Part shown: positions 34,443 through 43,618 of the stretch, piece by piece
Layout of the letters: the number at the start of each line of letters is the position of its first letter
How positions within the stretch are numbered: the first letter of the stretch is position 1
From: Silvimonas iriomotensis
GTDB lineage: Bacteria; Pseudomonadota; Gammaproteobacteria; Burkholderiales; Chitinibacteraceae
NCBI RefSeq assembly: GCF_014645535.1
Contig: NZ_BMLX01000001.1
Span: 1,295,169-1,359,168 of the forward strand
Direction: 5' to 3'
DNA length: 64,000 bases
Made by a program: the position numbers and the translations under genes
The notes under the pieces: model-generated
What the model was told of the DNA's origin: nothing
Databases searched by the model: none
What the model saw: only the letters and a program-made list of their open reading frames with translations

Positions 34443-34952
34443 TCACAACACGGCAGCCAAAGCCGACCAGACGTTCAGTTTCTGTGCAAACGCCAGCGTG
34501 TATGCCGGGCTGGACGAAGGCAGGTCGATCAGTTGCAAGCCTTGGGCGACCTGCAATTGCTTGCGGCCAATCCGCGCCGATGTCCCGCCGTTGAACGCCA
34601 CCGCACGCAGCGCCGGCAAGGTGGCAATCAGATCAGTCAAGGCATTGTGGGCATGGTTGCGGATGGCGGCATCCAGACTGCCCTTGCGCTCTGCCTGGGC
34701 AATCACATCCCACAGGCCCACGCCGTGCGCCAGCAGCGTATCAAGGCGCTGGGCATAGGGCTGGGCGCGTAGATCCACACCGATGACGCTGCCCAGGAGT
34801 TCCCAGAAACGGTTTTGTGGATGCGCGTAATACTGCTGCTGCGCCAGAGAGGCCTCGCCGGGCAAGCTCCCCAGGATCAGTAGCCGGGTTTGCGGGTTAA
34901 CCACAGGTGGAAAACAGCGTTTGAGGTCCATATCCGGCAAATGAGGCGTCAT
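34443..34952 (-). CDS. DNA-deoxyinosine glycosylase (UDG family 6)
   Basis: A 169-residue member of the uracil-DNA glycosylase superfamily, of the hypoxanthine-DNA glycosylase group that removes deaminated adenine from DNA. It has LLILGSLPGEASLAQQQYYAHPQNRFWELL at about residues 25-55 and the later LPSSSPAYT motif. ATG 34952 lies 3 nt after the LysR stop, so it probably shares its message. Homology to characterised archaeal HDG is at family level only. Confidence 0.85.
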   Translation of the reverse strand: MTPHLPDMDLKRCFPPVVNPQTRLLILGSLPGEASLAQQQYYAHPQNRFWELLGSVIGVDLRAQPYAQRLDTLLAHGVGLWDVIAQAERKGSLDAAIRNHAHNALTDLIATLPALRAVAFNGGTSARIGRKQLQVAQGLQLIDLPSSSPAYTLAFAQKLNVWSALAAVL

Positions 34953-34954
34953 GA

Positions 34955-35890
34955 TCAAAAGGACAAGGCAGCCTTGCCCTGGCTTGCGACCTCGGCCAGC
35001 AGCCAGTCTTTGAACGACTGGACCTTATCCAGATTGTCGCTTTCCGGCCGGTGCACGATGTAATACGCGCTGGGCACCGGGCTGATGTGCTCGCCAAACG
35101 GGCGGACCAGCCGGCCGGAGGCCAGATCGTCTGCAACCATGACGCTACGGCCTAGTGCCAGACCCTTGCCTTCCAGCGCCGCCTGCACCACGGCGGCGGC
35201 GTTGTTGATGCGCAGGCCGTGCTCAGCCGCAATCTCAGGATAACCGGCGTCATCCAGCCAGCGCCGCCAGGTGGGGTAGTCCGGGTTGGCAGCCATGGAG
35301 ACATCATGCAACAAGGTACTTTGCGCCAGCGCGGCCACGCTAAGCCGGCCGTTTTCCAGCAAGGCGTAATCGGGCGAGCACACCGGAAAGATCGATTCTT
35401 CCATCAGCAAGGTGGCGCTCAGGCCAGGCCATTTGCCGGCGCCATAGCGCACGCCGATATCCACGCGCTCTGCCAGAAAATCTACCGTGCCCTGGCTGGT
35501 ATCCAGCAATACATCCAGTTGCGGGTAGGCCTGCTGGAAACGATCAATGCGTGGCAGCAGCCATTTGGCGGCAAAAGCCGGGCTCACCGTGACCGTCAGG
35601 CATGCATGGGCGTGGGCGTCCTTGAGCCGCGCCAGCCCGACCGACAAACGGGCGAAGCCATCCTGGATATCCGGCAAGGCGGCACGGGCAGCATCGGTCA
35701 GTGTCAGACGCTTGCTACCGCTGCTGGCGCGGTTGAACAAGGTGATGCCCAACCAGGCCTCCAGGCTGCGCACCTGTTGCCCGACGGCGGCGGCGGTGAC
35801 GTTCAGCTCTGCCGCCGCGCCGGCAAAACCCTGGTGGCGGGCCGTGGCTTCAAAGGCGCGCAAGGCGTTGAGATACGCAAGTGACGGCAT
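34955..35890 (-). CDS. LysR-type transcriptional regulator, GcvA-like
   Basis: A 311-residue LysR regulator. The N-terminal winged HTH (LNALRAFEATARHQGFAGAAAELNVTAAAVGQQVRSLEAWLG) is of the GcvA/AmpR type, and a periplasmic-binding-protein-like effector domain spans about residues 92-300. It starts 2 nt after the cupin gene stop and is the penultimate gene of the leftward cluster, so it is probably expressed with the oxidoreductase genes it may regulate. Confidence 0.92.
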   Translation of the reverse strand: MPSLAYLNALRAFEATARHQGFAGAAAELNVTAAAVGQQVRSLEAWLGITLFNRASSGSKRLTLTDAARAALPDIQDGFARLSVGLARLKDAHAHACLTVTVSPAFAAKWLLPRIDRFQQAYPQLDVLLDTSQGTVDFLAERVDIGVRYGAGKWPGLSATLLMEESIFPVCSPDYALLENGRLSVAALAQSTLLHDVSMAANPDYPTWRRWLDDAGYPEIAAEHGLRINNAAAVVQAALEGKGLALGRSVMVADDLASGRLVRPFGEHISPVPSAYYIVHRPESDNLDKVQSFKDWLLAEVASQGKAALSF

Positions 35891-35892
35891 GG

Positions 35893-36582
35893 TTAACCTT
35901 GTGTGGATGCGGGTGGCGCGGGCAGATGCCCCAGATGGCCGGTTTTCGCCCAGAGCCAGACGCCCGCCTCGCCTGCGGTGGCGTCAAGCGCAGCGCCGCA
36001 CGGCAAGCGATACCACGATAATGCCGCGAGTGTGGCACCCGCCGTCATCAGCGTGCCACGCAGCACCAGCCATTCGCCACCACCCGGTACGGTACTGGAC
36101 CAGCGCTGACTAGCAGGGAGCCAGATCAGGCTCACGGTTTCTGTGCTGCTGCGATACACCGGCCAGGTTTGCTGCGCGTCCGGAGCAGCCTGACCGGCCG
36201 TTGGCCAGCCGGGCACCGGCACCGCTTGCTGCGTTTCGTCCCCGGGCACGAACTGCCACAACCGGACCAGCAATAAACAGCCTTCCTGCGTATGCGGGCT
36301 GTGGCGCGTGCCGGGTGGATTGCGAAAATATGTCCCTGCCGGAAAATCGCCGTGTTCATCGCTGAACATGCCGTCGATCACCAGGATTTCTTCGCCGCCA
36401 TGATGCGTATGCGCATGAAAACGGCTGCCCGGCGCATACCGCACCAGCGACGTCGCCTGCGCGACTTCGCCACCAATACGAAACAGCGGGCGCCGGGTCA
36501 CATCGGTATCCGGTGTGGGCCGCCACGCGCCGGGGGTCTCGTGTTCCAGCGCGGGCAGCGTCAGATCGGCATTGATCTGCAT
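35893..36582 (-). CDS. Cupin domain protein, ChrR-like
   Basis: A 229-residue protein with a cupin metal-binding barrel: FHAHTHHGGEEILVIDG supplies His and Glu ligands, followed by GTYFRNPPGTRHSPHT with a further His. The part resembles the C-terminal cupin of the anti-sigma factor ChrR, but no N-terminal zinc anti-sigma domain is present, and a second weaker cupin half follows. It starts 1 nt from the stop of the FAD enzyme gene, so it is translationally linked with it. Confidence 0.83.
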   Translation of the reverse strand: MQINADLTLPALEHETPGAWRPTPDTDVTRRPLFRIGGEVAQATSLVRYAPGSRFHAHTHHGGEEILVIDGMFSDEHGDFPAGTYFRNPPGTRHSPHTQEGCLLLVRLWQFVPGDETQQAVPVPGWPTAGQAAPDAQQTWPVYRSSTETVSLIWLPASQRWSSTVPGGGEWLVLRGTLMTAGATLAALSWYRLPCGAALDATAGEAGVWLWAKTGHLGHLPAPPASTQG

Positions 36583-36583
36583 T

Positions 36584-37678
36584 TCAGTATTCCTTCATGA
36601 CATCCTGCACCTGTGCGACGGCGGCATGGGCCGAGGCCAGCGCGCCTTCCAGATAGCCGCCGAACTCTGGCGCAAATTCAGTGCCGGCCAGCACCAGGCG
36701 CCCGGCCCACGGCTGCGGCAGTGGCATCGGGGTGTAAAGCGGGTGCTGGTATAGCGGTTGTTGATCCTGCTGCTGCGCAGTATACGGGTCTTGCGCCCAA
36801 TCCTTGAGGGTAGTCCAGCGCGGCGCCAGCGCTTGCGGCCCGAACAGGCGCGCCAGTTGCTTGAGCGCCAGCCGGTGCAGTTCGGCCTCGCCCATCTGCT
36901 GCCGCATGGGTGCCGGCACGCCGATAAACCCGAACAACAGCGCCACCTGCCCGGCAGCGTCTGAGGCATCATGGATTTCCACCAGCGGCCCGCGCTGGCT
37001 GCCCGCATCACCTGACAAGCCGGCGTCCCGCCAGAAAGGTTGATCATACGCGGCGACAAACTTGGCATTGCCCGCCATCCAGGTAGGTGTGGCCAGCCAG
37101 CGTTGCTGCTCATGGGCAGGCCAAGGCGGATTGGCCTGCAGCCCGGCCAGCAAACGCGGCGGCAAGGTGCTGATGACCAGATCGGCCGTCAGCTGCTGTG
37201 GCTGGCCAGCGCGAATCACCTGCAATGTCACCGCATCCGGCGTCAAGGCTACCGACTGCACCACGGTCTCCAGATGCAGTTCCACCGCATCAAGCCGCGC
37301 CAGCAGCGCCTGCACCAGCGCCCCCATGCCGCCCACCAGCCGCATGGATTCGGGCTGCTGAATCCAGCTTTGCCTGATGGTGTGGCGCGTGCCATCCGCA
37401 CCTTCGCGCAGGCTGGCACCTTGTGCCCATTGCGGGTAATCGGCCAGATCAAACTGCCGGACCAGTTCTGCCAGGCGCGGGTTCAGTTCCGGCCAGTACC
37501 AGCCCGGGCCCAGATCGGCGCGATGCTGCTGGCCCGCAACGGGCTCGCTCAAAATGCGGCCGCCCGCACGCGCGCGGGCTTCCAGTAGCGTGACGCGCAA
37601 ACCGGTCCTGGCCAGTTGCTGCGCAGCCACAAGGCCGGCCAGCCCGGCGCCGACGATGACAATGTGTTGATGCTTCAT
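36584..37678 (-). CDS. FAD-dependent amine oxidase family oxidoreductase
   Basis: A 364-residue flavoprotein of the monoamine oxidase/phytoene desaturase superfamily. The FAD-binding Rossmann loop is IVIVGAGLAGLVAAQQLA near residue 6-22, followed by LLEARARAGGRI. The C-terminal FAD motif is GTEFAPEFGGYLEGALAS around 340-357. ATG 37678 was chosen over an in-frame TTG four codons upstream. The substrate is unknown. It lies in a tight cluster with two SDRs and a cupin. Confidence 0.87.
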   Translation of the reverse strand: MKHQHIVIVGAGLAGLVAAQQLARTGLRVTLLEARARAGGRILSEPVAGQQHRADLGPGWYWPELNPRLAELVRQFDLADYPQWAQGASLREGADGTRHTIRQSWIQQPESMRLVGGMGALVQALLARLDAVELHLETVVQSVALTPDAVTLQVIRAGQPQQLTADLVISTLPPRLLAGLQANPPWPAHEQQRWLATPTWMAGNAKFVAAYDQPFWRDAGLSGDAGSQRGPLVEIHDASDAAGQVALLFGFIGVPAPMRQQMGEAELHRLALKQLARLFGPQALAPRWTTLKDWAQDPYTAQQQDQQPLYQHPLYTPMPLPQPWAGRLVLAGTEFAPEFGGYLEGALASAHAAVAQVQDVMKEY

Positions 37679-37686
37679 GTTGTATC

Positions 37687-38361
37687 TCAAAAGCTTCCGC
37701 CCATGGGGCGGATATCCAGTTCCTGGGTCCAGACACTGGCCGGTTGCCGGAACAACTCCAGATACTGTGCGGCCAGATCATCCGGGTTGATCATGCGTTG
37801 CGGATCGCTGCCCGGAAAGCGCGCCGCGGTTTTGTCGCTGGCGATCAGGCCATCAATGATGACACTGACGGCATGAATGCCGCGCGCGCCGTGTTCACGC
37901 GCCACCGCCTGGGCAAACCCGCGCAAGGCAAACTTGGCGGAGCTGAACGCGGCAAAACCCGGCCCGGCACGGCGACTGCCCGATGCGCCCGAGTAAATCA
38001 GCGTACCGCCGCCCTGGCTTTCCAGCCGCGGAACGGCCTCCCGCGTGAGCAGAAAGGCACTCATGACACTGGCCCGCCAGACGGACTCCAGTTGCGCCGC
38101 CGTGGTACTCAACAGCGGTTCACGCAAAAACGCCATGACGTTGTGAATGACACCGGCTAGCGGCGGGTAATCACGATCCAGACAACTGAACCACTGGTGA
38201 ACCGCGGTTTCGTCGGTCAGATCAAGCTGTTCTCCGTCGCCAGAGCGCGAGGCTTTGATTACCGTGTAGCCCGCGGCTTCAAAATGCCGGGCAAGCGCTG
38301 CGCCAAAGCCCGCGCTGTAACCGGCAATCAGCACGGAACGCGGTGAAGTGAGACTGGACAT
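37687..38361 (-). CDS. SDR-fold oxidoreductase with Tyr-to-Phe change in the active site
   Basis: A 224-residue short-chain dehydrogenase/reductase-like protein. The nucleotide loop is IAGYSAGFGAALARHF (variant of GxxxGxG) at about residues 12-27. The active-site segment reads FAAFSSAKFAL, so the YxxxK tyrosine is replaced by Phe while the Lys is kept; a related subfamily of SDRs shows the same. Catalysis may therefore differ or be lost. It ends 8 nt before the FAD enzyme start. Confidence 0.85.
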   Translation of the reverse strand: MSSLTSPRSVLIAGYSAGFGAALARHFEAAGYTVIKASRSGDGEQLDLTDETAVHQWFSCLDRDYPPLAGVIHNVMAFLREPLLSTTAAQLESVWRASVMSAFLLTREAVPRLESQGGGTLIYSGASGSRRAGPGFAAFSSAKFALRGFAQAVAREHGARGIHAVSVIIDGLIASDKTAARFPGSDPQRMINPDDLAAQYLELFRQPASVWTQELDIRPMGGSF

Positions 38362-38409
38362 GGGTTGATCCTTAACCTTAAGGGCGCGGCAGCGCCGCGC
38401 CCGTCTGTG

Positions 38410-39195
38410 TTACGCCAGATTGCGACCGGCCATGACGCCACCGTCGACATCCCAGATTGCCCCGGTCACCCAGCCGGCCTTGTCAGACAGCAAGAACGCG
38501 ACCACTTCAGCCACATCCAGCGGTGTACCTACGCGGCCGATCGGGTGGAAGCTGTTAAAGCCCTGCAGCGCGCCGTGGACTTCTTCTTTGGGGATGAACC
38601 CTTCGTAGATCGGCGTTTGCACCACGGCCGGCGACACGGCGTTTACGCGGATGCCCTTGCCGGCCAGTTCCATGGCCAGATGCTGGGTCAGCGCATGCAA
38701 ACCGGCCTTGGCCATGGAATACGCCGACGACGGCGTGGCTTCAATGGCTTGTTGCGCCCACATCGAACCAATATTGACGATCGCGCCCGGCTTGCCCGCG
38801 GCGACCAGATTTTTTGCCACGGCCTGCGTCACAAAAAAGAACGCGCGATTGATCGCCTGATACTGGTCGTAGTCAGACGTGCCATGGTCCAGAAACGGCT
38901 TGGGAAAAAACACGCCCGCTGCGTTCACCAGCAAGTCGATATCGGCATGGCGCTGGTTCAGCGTGCTGATCAGCGCGTCCACACCGGCGGCAGAGGTCAG
39001 ATCGGCCTCGATCACATCCACCTGCCCGCCCGACTGCTGCAGGCTCTGGCGCGCAGTTTCAAGTTTGCCGGTGTTGTGGCCGATGACCACAACCGCGCCG
39101 CCCTGGGCTGCGATCAGTTTTGCGGTTTCAAGGCCCATGCCGCTGGTGCCGCCAACGACAAGCAGTTTGCGACCGGTAAATGTCTGGGTAGTCAT
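38410..39195 (-). CDS. SDR family NAD(P)-dependent oxidoreductase
   Basis: A 261-residue classical SDR. The loop [20 protein letters not shown] fits the TGxxxGxG pattern with Gly for Thr, [14 protein letters not shown] is the NNAG-like motif, and [14 protein letters not shown] supplies the catalytic Tyr and Lys. The Ser is in NIGSMWAQ. The substrate is unknown. It lies between the AhpD-like gene and the second SDR in the same direction, in a probable operon. Confidence 0.9.
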   Translation of the reverse strand: MTTQTFTGRKLLVVGGTSGMGLETAKLIAAQGGAVVVIGHNTGKLETARQSLQQSGGQVDVIEADLTSAAGVDALISTLNQRHADIDLLVNAAGVFFPKPFLDHGTSDYDQYQAINRAFFFVTQAVAKNLVAAGKPGAIVNIGSMWAQQAIEATPSSAYSMAKAGLHALTQHLAMELAGKGIRVNAVSPAVVQTPIYEGFIPKEEVHGALQGFNSFHPIGRVGTPLDVAEVVAFLLSDKAGWVTGAIWDVDGGVMAGRNLA

Positions 39196-39252
39196 GATGT
39201 TTTCCTTTATTCAGAGAATCACAGAATCAGAGAAAGATGTGTTCGGGGTAGA

Positions 39253-39597
39253 TCAGGCCGGGGTGAGCTGGTCGTGTACTTCCAGCACGCGCGCGGTGTA
39301 AGTGAGTGCGGCACCGGCATTGAGCGCAATGGCCACGCCGAGCGCTTCGGCAATTTCTTCGCGGCTCGCGCCCTGCGCCACCGCCGCTTTGGTGTGAACT
39401 GCAATGCAGCCATCGCATCGGGTAGTGACCGCCACGGCAAGCGCAATCAGTTCATGGGTTTTGGCGTCCAGGTGGCCGGTTCGGGCGGCGCTGTTTTCCA
39501 CCGTCTGCAGACCACGCAATACGTCCGGGCTCAGCTTGGCGAAGTCGTTCACGCGGGCCAGCAATGCGTCGCGATAGTGATTCCAGTCTTGCATCAT
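39253..39597 (-). CDS. Carboxymuconolactone decarboxylase family (AhpD-like) protein
   Basis: A 114-residue all-helical protein of the CMD/AhpD family. The redox pair CDGCIAVHTKAA (CxxC with the following His) at about residues 60-70 is the AhpD-type peroxidase centre. It could give thiol-dependent peroxide reduction. It is the first gene of the leftward cluster AhpD-like, SDR, SDR, FAD enzyme, cupin, LysR and glycosylase. Confidence 0.88.
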   Translation of the reverse strand: MMQDWNHYRDALLARVNDFAKLSPDVLRGLQTVENSAARTGHLDAKTHELIALAVAVTTRCDGCIAVHTKAAVAQGASREEIAEALGVAIALNAGAALTYTARVLEVHDQLTPA

Positions 39598-39782
39598 GTT
39601 GTCGTTCCTTTTTCGGGATGTGGCATGGTTTTTCTATGCGGTCATATTGATCTGGCATCGCACTTTGCTTTGACAGAGCCGCTTGGCATGACTGGATTTT
39701 TCTCCGATCCCGGCCAGGTCACAAATCAGGATATCTGCGCGTCATAAGAAGAAAATCTTTCTCTACCGGCGCATGCAGGCAA

Positions 39783-39816
39783 TAAAAACCCCTGCCCGGC
39801 AAAACCGTACAGGGGT
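39783..39816 (-). terminator. Terminator downstream of the nucleoside hydrolase gene
   Basis: ACCCCTG pairs with CAGGGGT around a 15-base loop; read on the reverse strand the stem is followed by TTTTTATT. It ends the leftward unit of the nucleoside hydrolase 20 nt after its stop codon. Confidence 0.85.
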
Positions 39817-39836
39817 CATCATTGGGGCAGTGGAGT

Positions 39837-40940
39837 TCAGAATACGGGCAATGTCACCGGCACCGGGCGGGTCAGCAGGTCGATGTATTCGGCCAGAAAG
39901 CGGGCGTTATCAAACTGGCTCACGTAACGGATCTTGCGCACAGAGCCACCGGCAATTGGCGTCGTGGTGCTGGCGGTGACCTGCCCTTGCTGATCGGACA
40001 GCGTGGTGTTGATGCTCAGATAAGCATCTGTGGTTTGCGTCGCCATGGTCGGATCAAGCAGCCAGGCAATGGTCAAAGTATCGAAAATATGCGCGTCCGG
40101 CCCCAGGAACTGCGCGTTTTCGGTGTCGTAAATCTGCGTGACGATGGTCTGCCTGGCCGGGTTGTGCGCAATGGCATCAAAGGTGGCCTGATCGAGCGGG
40201 ACGGTGTCTGTGACATCCAGTGGAATGACCGATTGCGGAATATCCTGGCGCAAGACTTCCTGGATGGCGACCGGGTCAAACCACCAGTTCATCTCCGCCA
40301 CCGCATTGGAATTTCCGGGCACGTTGATATTGCCGCCCATATACACAATGGCCTTGATCAGCGGCGCAATTTCCGGCGCCTTGCGCAAGGCAATGGCAAG
40401 GTTGGTGGCCGGGCCGACTTCCAGAATGGTGACTTCGTGCGGGTGCGCCTTGATGGTCTGGATCATGAAATCAGACGCGTTCTGGCCCTGCAGGCTGGTA
40501 TGCGTGGCAAAGCCATCCGGGGGTGCGGTCAAGTCTGCCGCAGTTTGCGGTTTGGGGAACATCCACGCGCCAAACCAGCCGTTGGGGTTAGCGGCAATCT
40601 GGGCGTTGATGCTGTTCACATCGTACGTCAGCGGGTAATCCGCGCCGCCGTATACGCCAATCTGCTGCGAGACGCCCATGCGTTCCACCGCCTTGAGTGC
40701 ATCGCTTTGTTCCTGCATCAGCCAGCCGTTGCCGCTTTCTATGGTCAGGCCAAGCACGTTGACCTTGCCTTGCGCCATCAGTTGCGTGGCCATGACAAAC
40801 AACTGGCCATCATCGCCCATGGTGTTGAAGTCAGAATCGATAATGATTTTGGGTGCTGGCGTGCTGGCGCTGTTGTCGCCACCACATGCGGTCAGTAAAG
40901 CGGAACCGAGCAACAGCACGGATAAAACTGTTTTCTTCAT
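39837..40940 (-). CDS. Lipoprotein nucleoside hydrolase (IUNH family)
   Basis: A 367-residue protein with a lipobox: MKKTVLSVLLLGSALLTACGG, with the acylated Cys near residue 19, so it is exported and lipid anchored. The hydrolase fold starts with IIIDSDFNTMGDDGQLF, a variant of the calcium-binding DTDPGxDDA motif. Later come TILEVGPATNLAIAL and MGGNINVPGN with the metal site and MNWWFDPVAIQEV. It should split ribonucleosides to base and ribose outside the cytoplasm. The gene follows rbsD by 200 nt. ATG 40940 is chosen for its signal peptide. Confidence 0.87.
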   Translation of the reverse strand: MKKTVLSVLLLGSALLTACGGDNSASTPAPKIIIDSDFNTMGDDGQLFVMATQLMAQGKVNVLGLTIESGNGWLMQEQSDALKAVERMGVSQQIGVYGGADYPLTYDVNSINAQIAANPNGWFGAWMFPKPQTAADLTAPPDGFATHTSLQGQNASDFMIQTIKAHPHEVTILEVGPATNLAIALRKAPEIAPLIKAIVYMGGNINVPGNSNAVAEMNWWFDPVAIQEVLRQDIPQSVIPLDVTDTVPLDQATFDAIAHNPARQTIVTQIYDTENAQFLGPDAHIFDTLTIAWLLDPTMATQTTDAYLSINTTLSDQQGQVTASTTTPIAGGSVRKIRYVSQFDNARFLAEYIDLLTRPVPVTLPVF

Positions 40941-41140
40941 GTTGTCTCCTTGGTTTTTCTCAAAATGCGGCGTGCACGAATCCCCGCCCGAAGTCTGGAA
41001 AGAATCCGGCGTAAGCAAGGTCGTGCAGATTTCAGAAATACAACTACGGAACGACTACAGCGCCCGACACAACCGCAGGCCACGCGGTCATGTCAGGAGA
41101 GGGAAAACAGCAAATTCAACTGGCCGGCAGATGGCCAGAA

Positions 41141-41548
41141 TCAGAAGGTAACGCCGGCCACCAGCATCACATTGGCATACGGCGTGCATTCACCCGTGCG
41201 GATAAATGCGCGCGCGTTGTGGCTCAGGGCCTTGAGCGCTTCGTGGCTGACCACCTGGCGCTCGCCCGTCAGGGTGGCAGACTGGTCCAGCGCGGCCAGC
41301 GGCGGCAGGCGGCCATCCAGCATTTCCTGGGCGACCACATGCGATTGCACCTGCATTTCGCTCAATACCACGGCCAGCACCTCGGCAAACGCCGGGGTGC
41401 CGGCGGTCAGCGCCAGATCAATGATTTCCACATCCGGCGCGTGCAGCGGCGTGGGCATGCCAGCATCGGCAATCAGGATCATGTCGCCATGCCCCAGCGC
41501 GGCGATCACGCGGGAGAGCGCGCTGTTCAGCACCTTGGTTTTCTTCAT
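41141..41548 (-). CDS. rbsD: D-ribose pyranase
   Basis: A 135-residue RbsD/FucU-type mutarotase that interconverts beta-pyranose and beta-furanose ribose before phosphorylation. It has [24 protein letters not shown] near residues 11-34 with the catalytic His, and ends with [16 protein letters not shown], which carries the conserved C-terminal Tyr. Its ATG overlaps the rbsK stop (ATGA), giving translational coupling. Confidence 0.95.
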   Translation of the reverse strand: MKKTKVLNSALSRVIAALGHGDMILIADAGMPTPLHAPDVEIIDLALTAGTPAFAEVLAVVLSEMQVQSHVVAQEMLDGRLPPLAALDQSATLTGERQVVSHEALKALSHNARAFIRTGECTPYANVMLVAGVTF

Positions 41549-42492
41549 GCGGTTTGCTCCACTTCATGCAGATACGGAATGGATGGCTGCGCGCCAGCAC
41601 GCGTGACCGAGATCGCGGCCGCCCGCTGACCAAGCAAAATGGCGTCATGCACGCTGGCACCCCGCGCCAGCGCTGCAGCAAAACCGCCGGTAAAGGTGTC
41701 GCCAGCGGCGGTGGTATCGATGGCTTTGACCGGCGTACCGGGGTAATGCGCCATATCCTCCCCAGTCAATGCCACAAGACCACGGGCGCCCAGGGTGATG
41801 AGCACATTGCGGGCACCCAGGGCACGCAGGCGTTGGGCGGCAATGCACGCGTCCTGCGGCGAATCCACGGCGATACCGGACAACGTCGCGGCTTCGATCT
41901 CGTTGGGGATGAGGTAATCGACTTCCGGCAACCAGGACGCCAGCAAGGGCTCGCTGACCGGTGCCGGGTTCAGGATGGTGACTTTGCCCAGGCGGCGCGC
42001 GGTTTGCAGCGCGGCCAGCACGGTGTCATGCGGTACTTCCAGCTGGCAGACCACCACATCGGCGGTGGCGACCAGCGCCTCGTGTTGCTTGATGGCAGCC
42101 GGCGTCACTTCGCCATTGGCGCCCGGTACGATCAGGATCGCGTTCTGGCTGGCATCATCCACAATGATCATGGCGACGCCGGTGGGCGTATTGGCCCGCG
42201 TGGTAATGCCACTGCAGTTGATGCCCTCGTCCGCCAGACCAGCGCGCAGCGCAGCGCCGTAACTGTCTGCGCCGGTGGCGCCAATCATGGCCACGTGCGC
42301 GCCCAGGCGTGCCGCAGCAACCGCCTGATTGCCGCCCTTGCCGCCGGCGATGGTGGCAAAAGACGTGCCGGACAAGGTTTCGCCCGGCTTGGGCAGGCGC
42401 GGCGCGCGGCCCACCAGGTCCATATTCAGACTGCCGACGATCAGCACATGGCCGGCCTTGTGTTCATCTTTGTTGCTGTTGACTGCGTTCAC
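41545..42492 (-). CDS. rbsK: Ribokinase
   Basis: A 315-residue PfkB-family sugar kinase that makes ribose 5-phosphate. It has [24 protein letters not shown], the [15 protein letters not shown] sugar-binding motif and [17 protein letters not shown] with the catalytic Asp. I prefer the GTG at 42492, which has AGGA nine bases upstream. The frame continues to a TTG at 42555 without a ribosome-binding site. It lies between rbsR and rbsD in the leftward rbs operon. Confidence 0.93.
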   Translation of the reverse strand: MNAVNSNKDEHKAGHVLIVGSLNMDLVGRAPRLPKPGETLSGTSFATIAGGKGGNQAVAAARLGAHVAMIGATGADSYGAALRAGLADEGINCSGITTRANTPTGVAMIIVDDASQNAILIVPGANGEVTPAAIKQHEALVATADVVVCQLEVPHDTVLAALQTARRLGKVTILNPAPVSEPLLASWLPEVDYLIPNEIEAATLSGIAVDSPQDACIAAQRLRALGARNVLITLGARGLVALTGEDMAHYPGTPVKAIDTTAAGDTFTGGFAAALARGASVHDAILLGQRAAAISVTRAGAQPSIPYLHEVEQTA

Positions 42493-42582
42493 TGCCTTGT
42501 TTCCTGTGTTCTGCCGCGCATTGCGGTCTTGCCGTTTTTCTTGTGTGCGTTGCAAGGTTATTCAAATCGGGCGGCGCCAGCC

Positions 42583-43584
42583 TCACACGCAGGGCGCGGT
42601 GGATTCGCGCAGCGTCAGTTGTGGCGCCACAATCTGGCGTCGCGGCGTGCCGGAGGCCGTGCCGTTGATGCGATCAAGCAGCAGTTGCGCGGCTTGTTCG
42701 CCCAGTTGGGGAATCGACTGCCCGACCGTGGAGAGCGCCGGGTATACATAACGACTCAGTTCAATGTCATCGAAACCGATGACGGAGCAATCTTGCGGTA
42801 CGCGGATCCCCCGCTCTGCCGCGGCCCGCAACACGCCAATGCCCATCATGTCGTTGCCGGCAAAAATGGCGGTGGGCATCAGCCCGGCAAACAGGCGCGA
42901 CGCCGCGTAGTAGCCGCCCGGGCTGGAGAAATCGCTCTCTACCACGGCATCGGGCAATACCGGCACGCCCGCCTCTGCCATGGCGCGGCGAAAACCCGCC
43001 ACCCGCAACGTGCCCACAGCCATGGTCGATGGCCCGCTGATACAGCCAATGCGCCGATGCCCCTGTTCCAGCAGGTGTCTGGTCGCAACGTAGGCACCCA
43101 GTTCGTGGTCGATTTCGACCAGATCTGCTGCCACGCCCTCGACTTCACGGTCGACGATGACCACTGGCACGTGGTTATCGACCAGACCCTGCATCAGCGA
43201 GTAGTTGTCCCCGGCCGAGGCAATCACGAGGCCGTCGATGCGTTTCTCACGCAGCGCCCGCAGGTAATTGCGCTGCTTTTCTGGATCATCGTCCGAGTTG
43301 CACAGAAACACGCAGTAGCCATTGCGCTCGCAGCGTGTCTCTATCCCGCGCGCCAGCTCGGCAAAGTACGGGTTGGTGCTGTTGGGCACCAGCAAACCGA
43401 TGGTCGATGTGGCCCGCACCTTGAGCGAACGGGCCACGCCAGAAGGCACGTAATTGAGCTGGCGAATGGCCTGTTCCACTTTTTCGCGTGCTGAACGGCT
43501 GACCGGGCGCGTGCGGTTCACCACGTGCGATACCGTGGTAAACGACACGCCTGCCAGCGTAGCGACGTCTTTGATGGTGGCCAT
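42583..43584 (-). CDS. rbsR: LacI-family ribose operon repressor
   Basis: A 333-residue LacI-type repressor. The HTH and hinge are MATIKDVATLAGVSFTTVSHVVN followed by YVPSGVARSLK, and a periplasmic-binding-protein-like effector domain occupies residues 60-333. It lies within the operon, between rbsC and rbsK, so its level follows the operon. Two GCAAACGTTTGC palindromes of the kind LacI proteins bind lie upstream of rbsB. Confidence 0.92.
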   Translation of the reverse strand: MATIKDVATLAGVSFTTVSHVVNRTRPVSRSAREKVEQAIRQLNYVPSGVARSLKVRATSTIGLLVPNSTNPYFAELARGIETRCERNGYCVFLCNSDDDPEKQRNYLRALREKRIDGLVIASAGDNYSLMQGLVDNHVPVVIVDREVEGVAADLVEIDHELGAYVATRHLLEQGHRRIGCISGPSTMAVGTLRVAGFRRAMAEAGVPVLPDAVVESDFSSPGGYYAASRLFAGLMPTAIFAGNDMMGIGVLRAAAERGIRVPQDCSVIGFDDIELSRYVYPALSTVGQSIPQLGEQAAQLLLDRINGTASGTPRRQIVAPQLTLRESTAPCV

Positions 43585-43618
43585 GGTCTGTTATTCCGGT
43601 TCTTTTGTTGGCAGAGGA

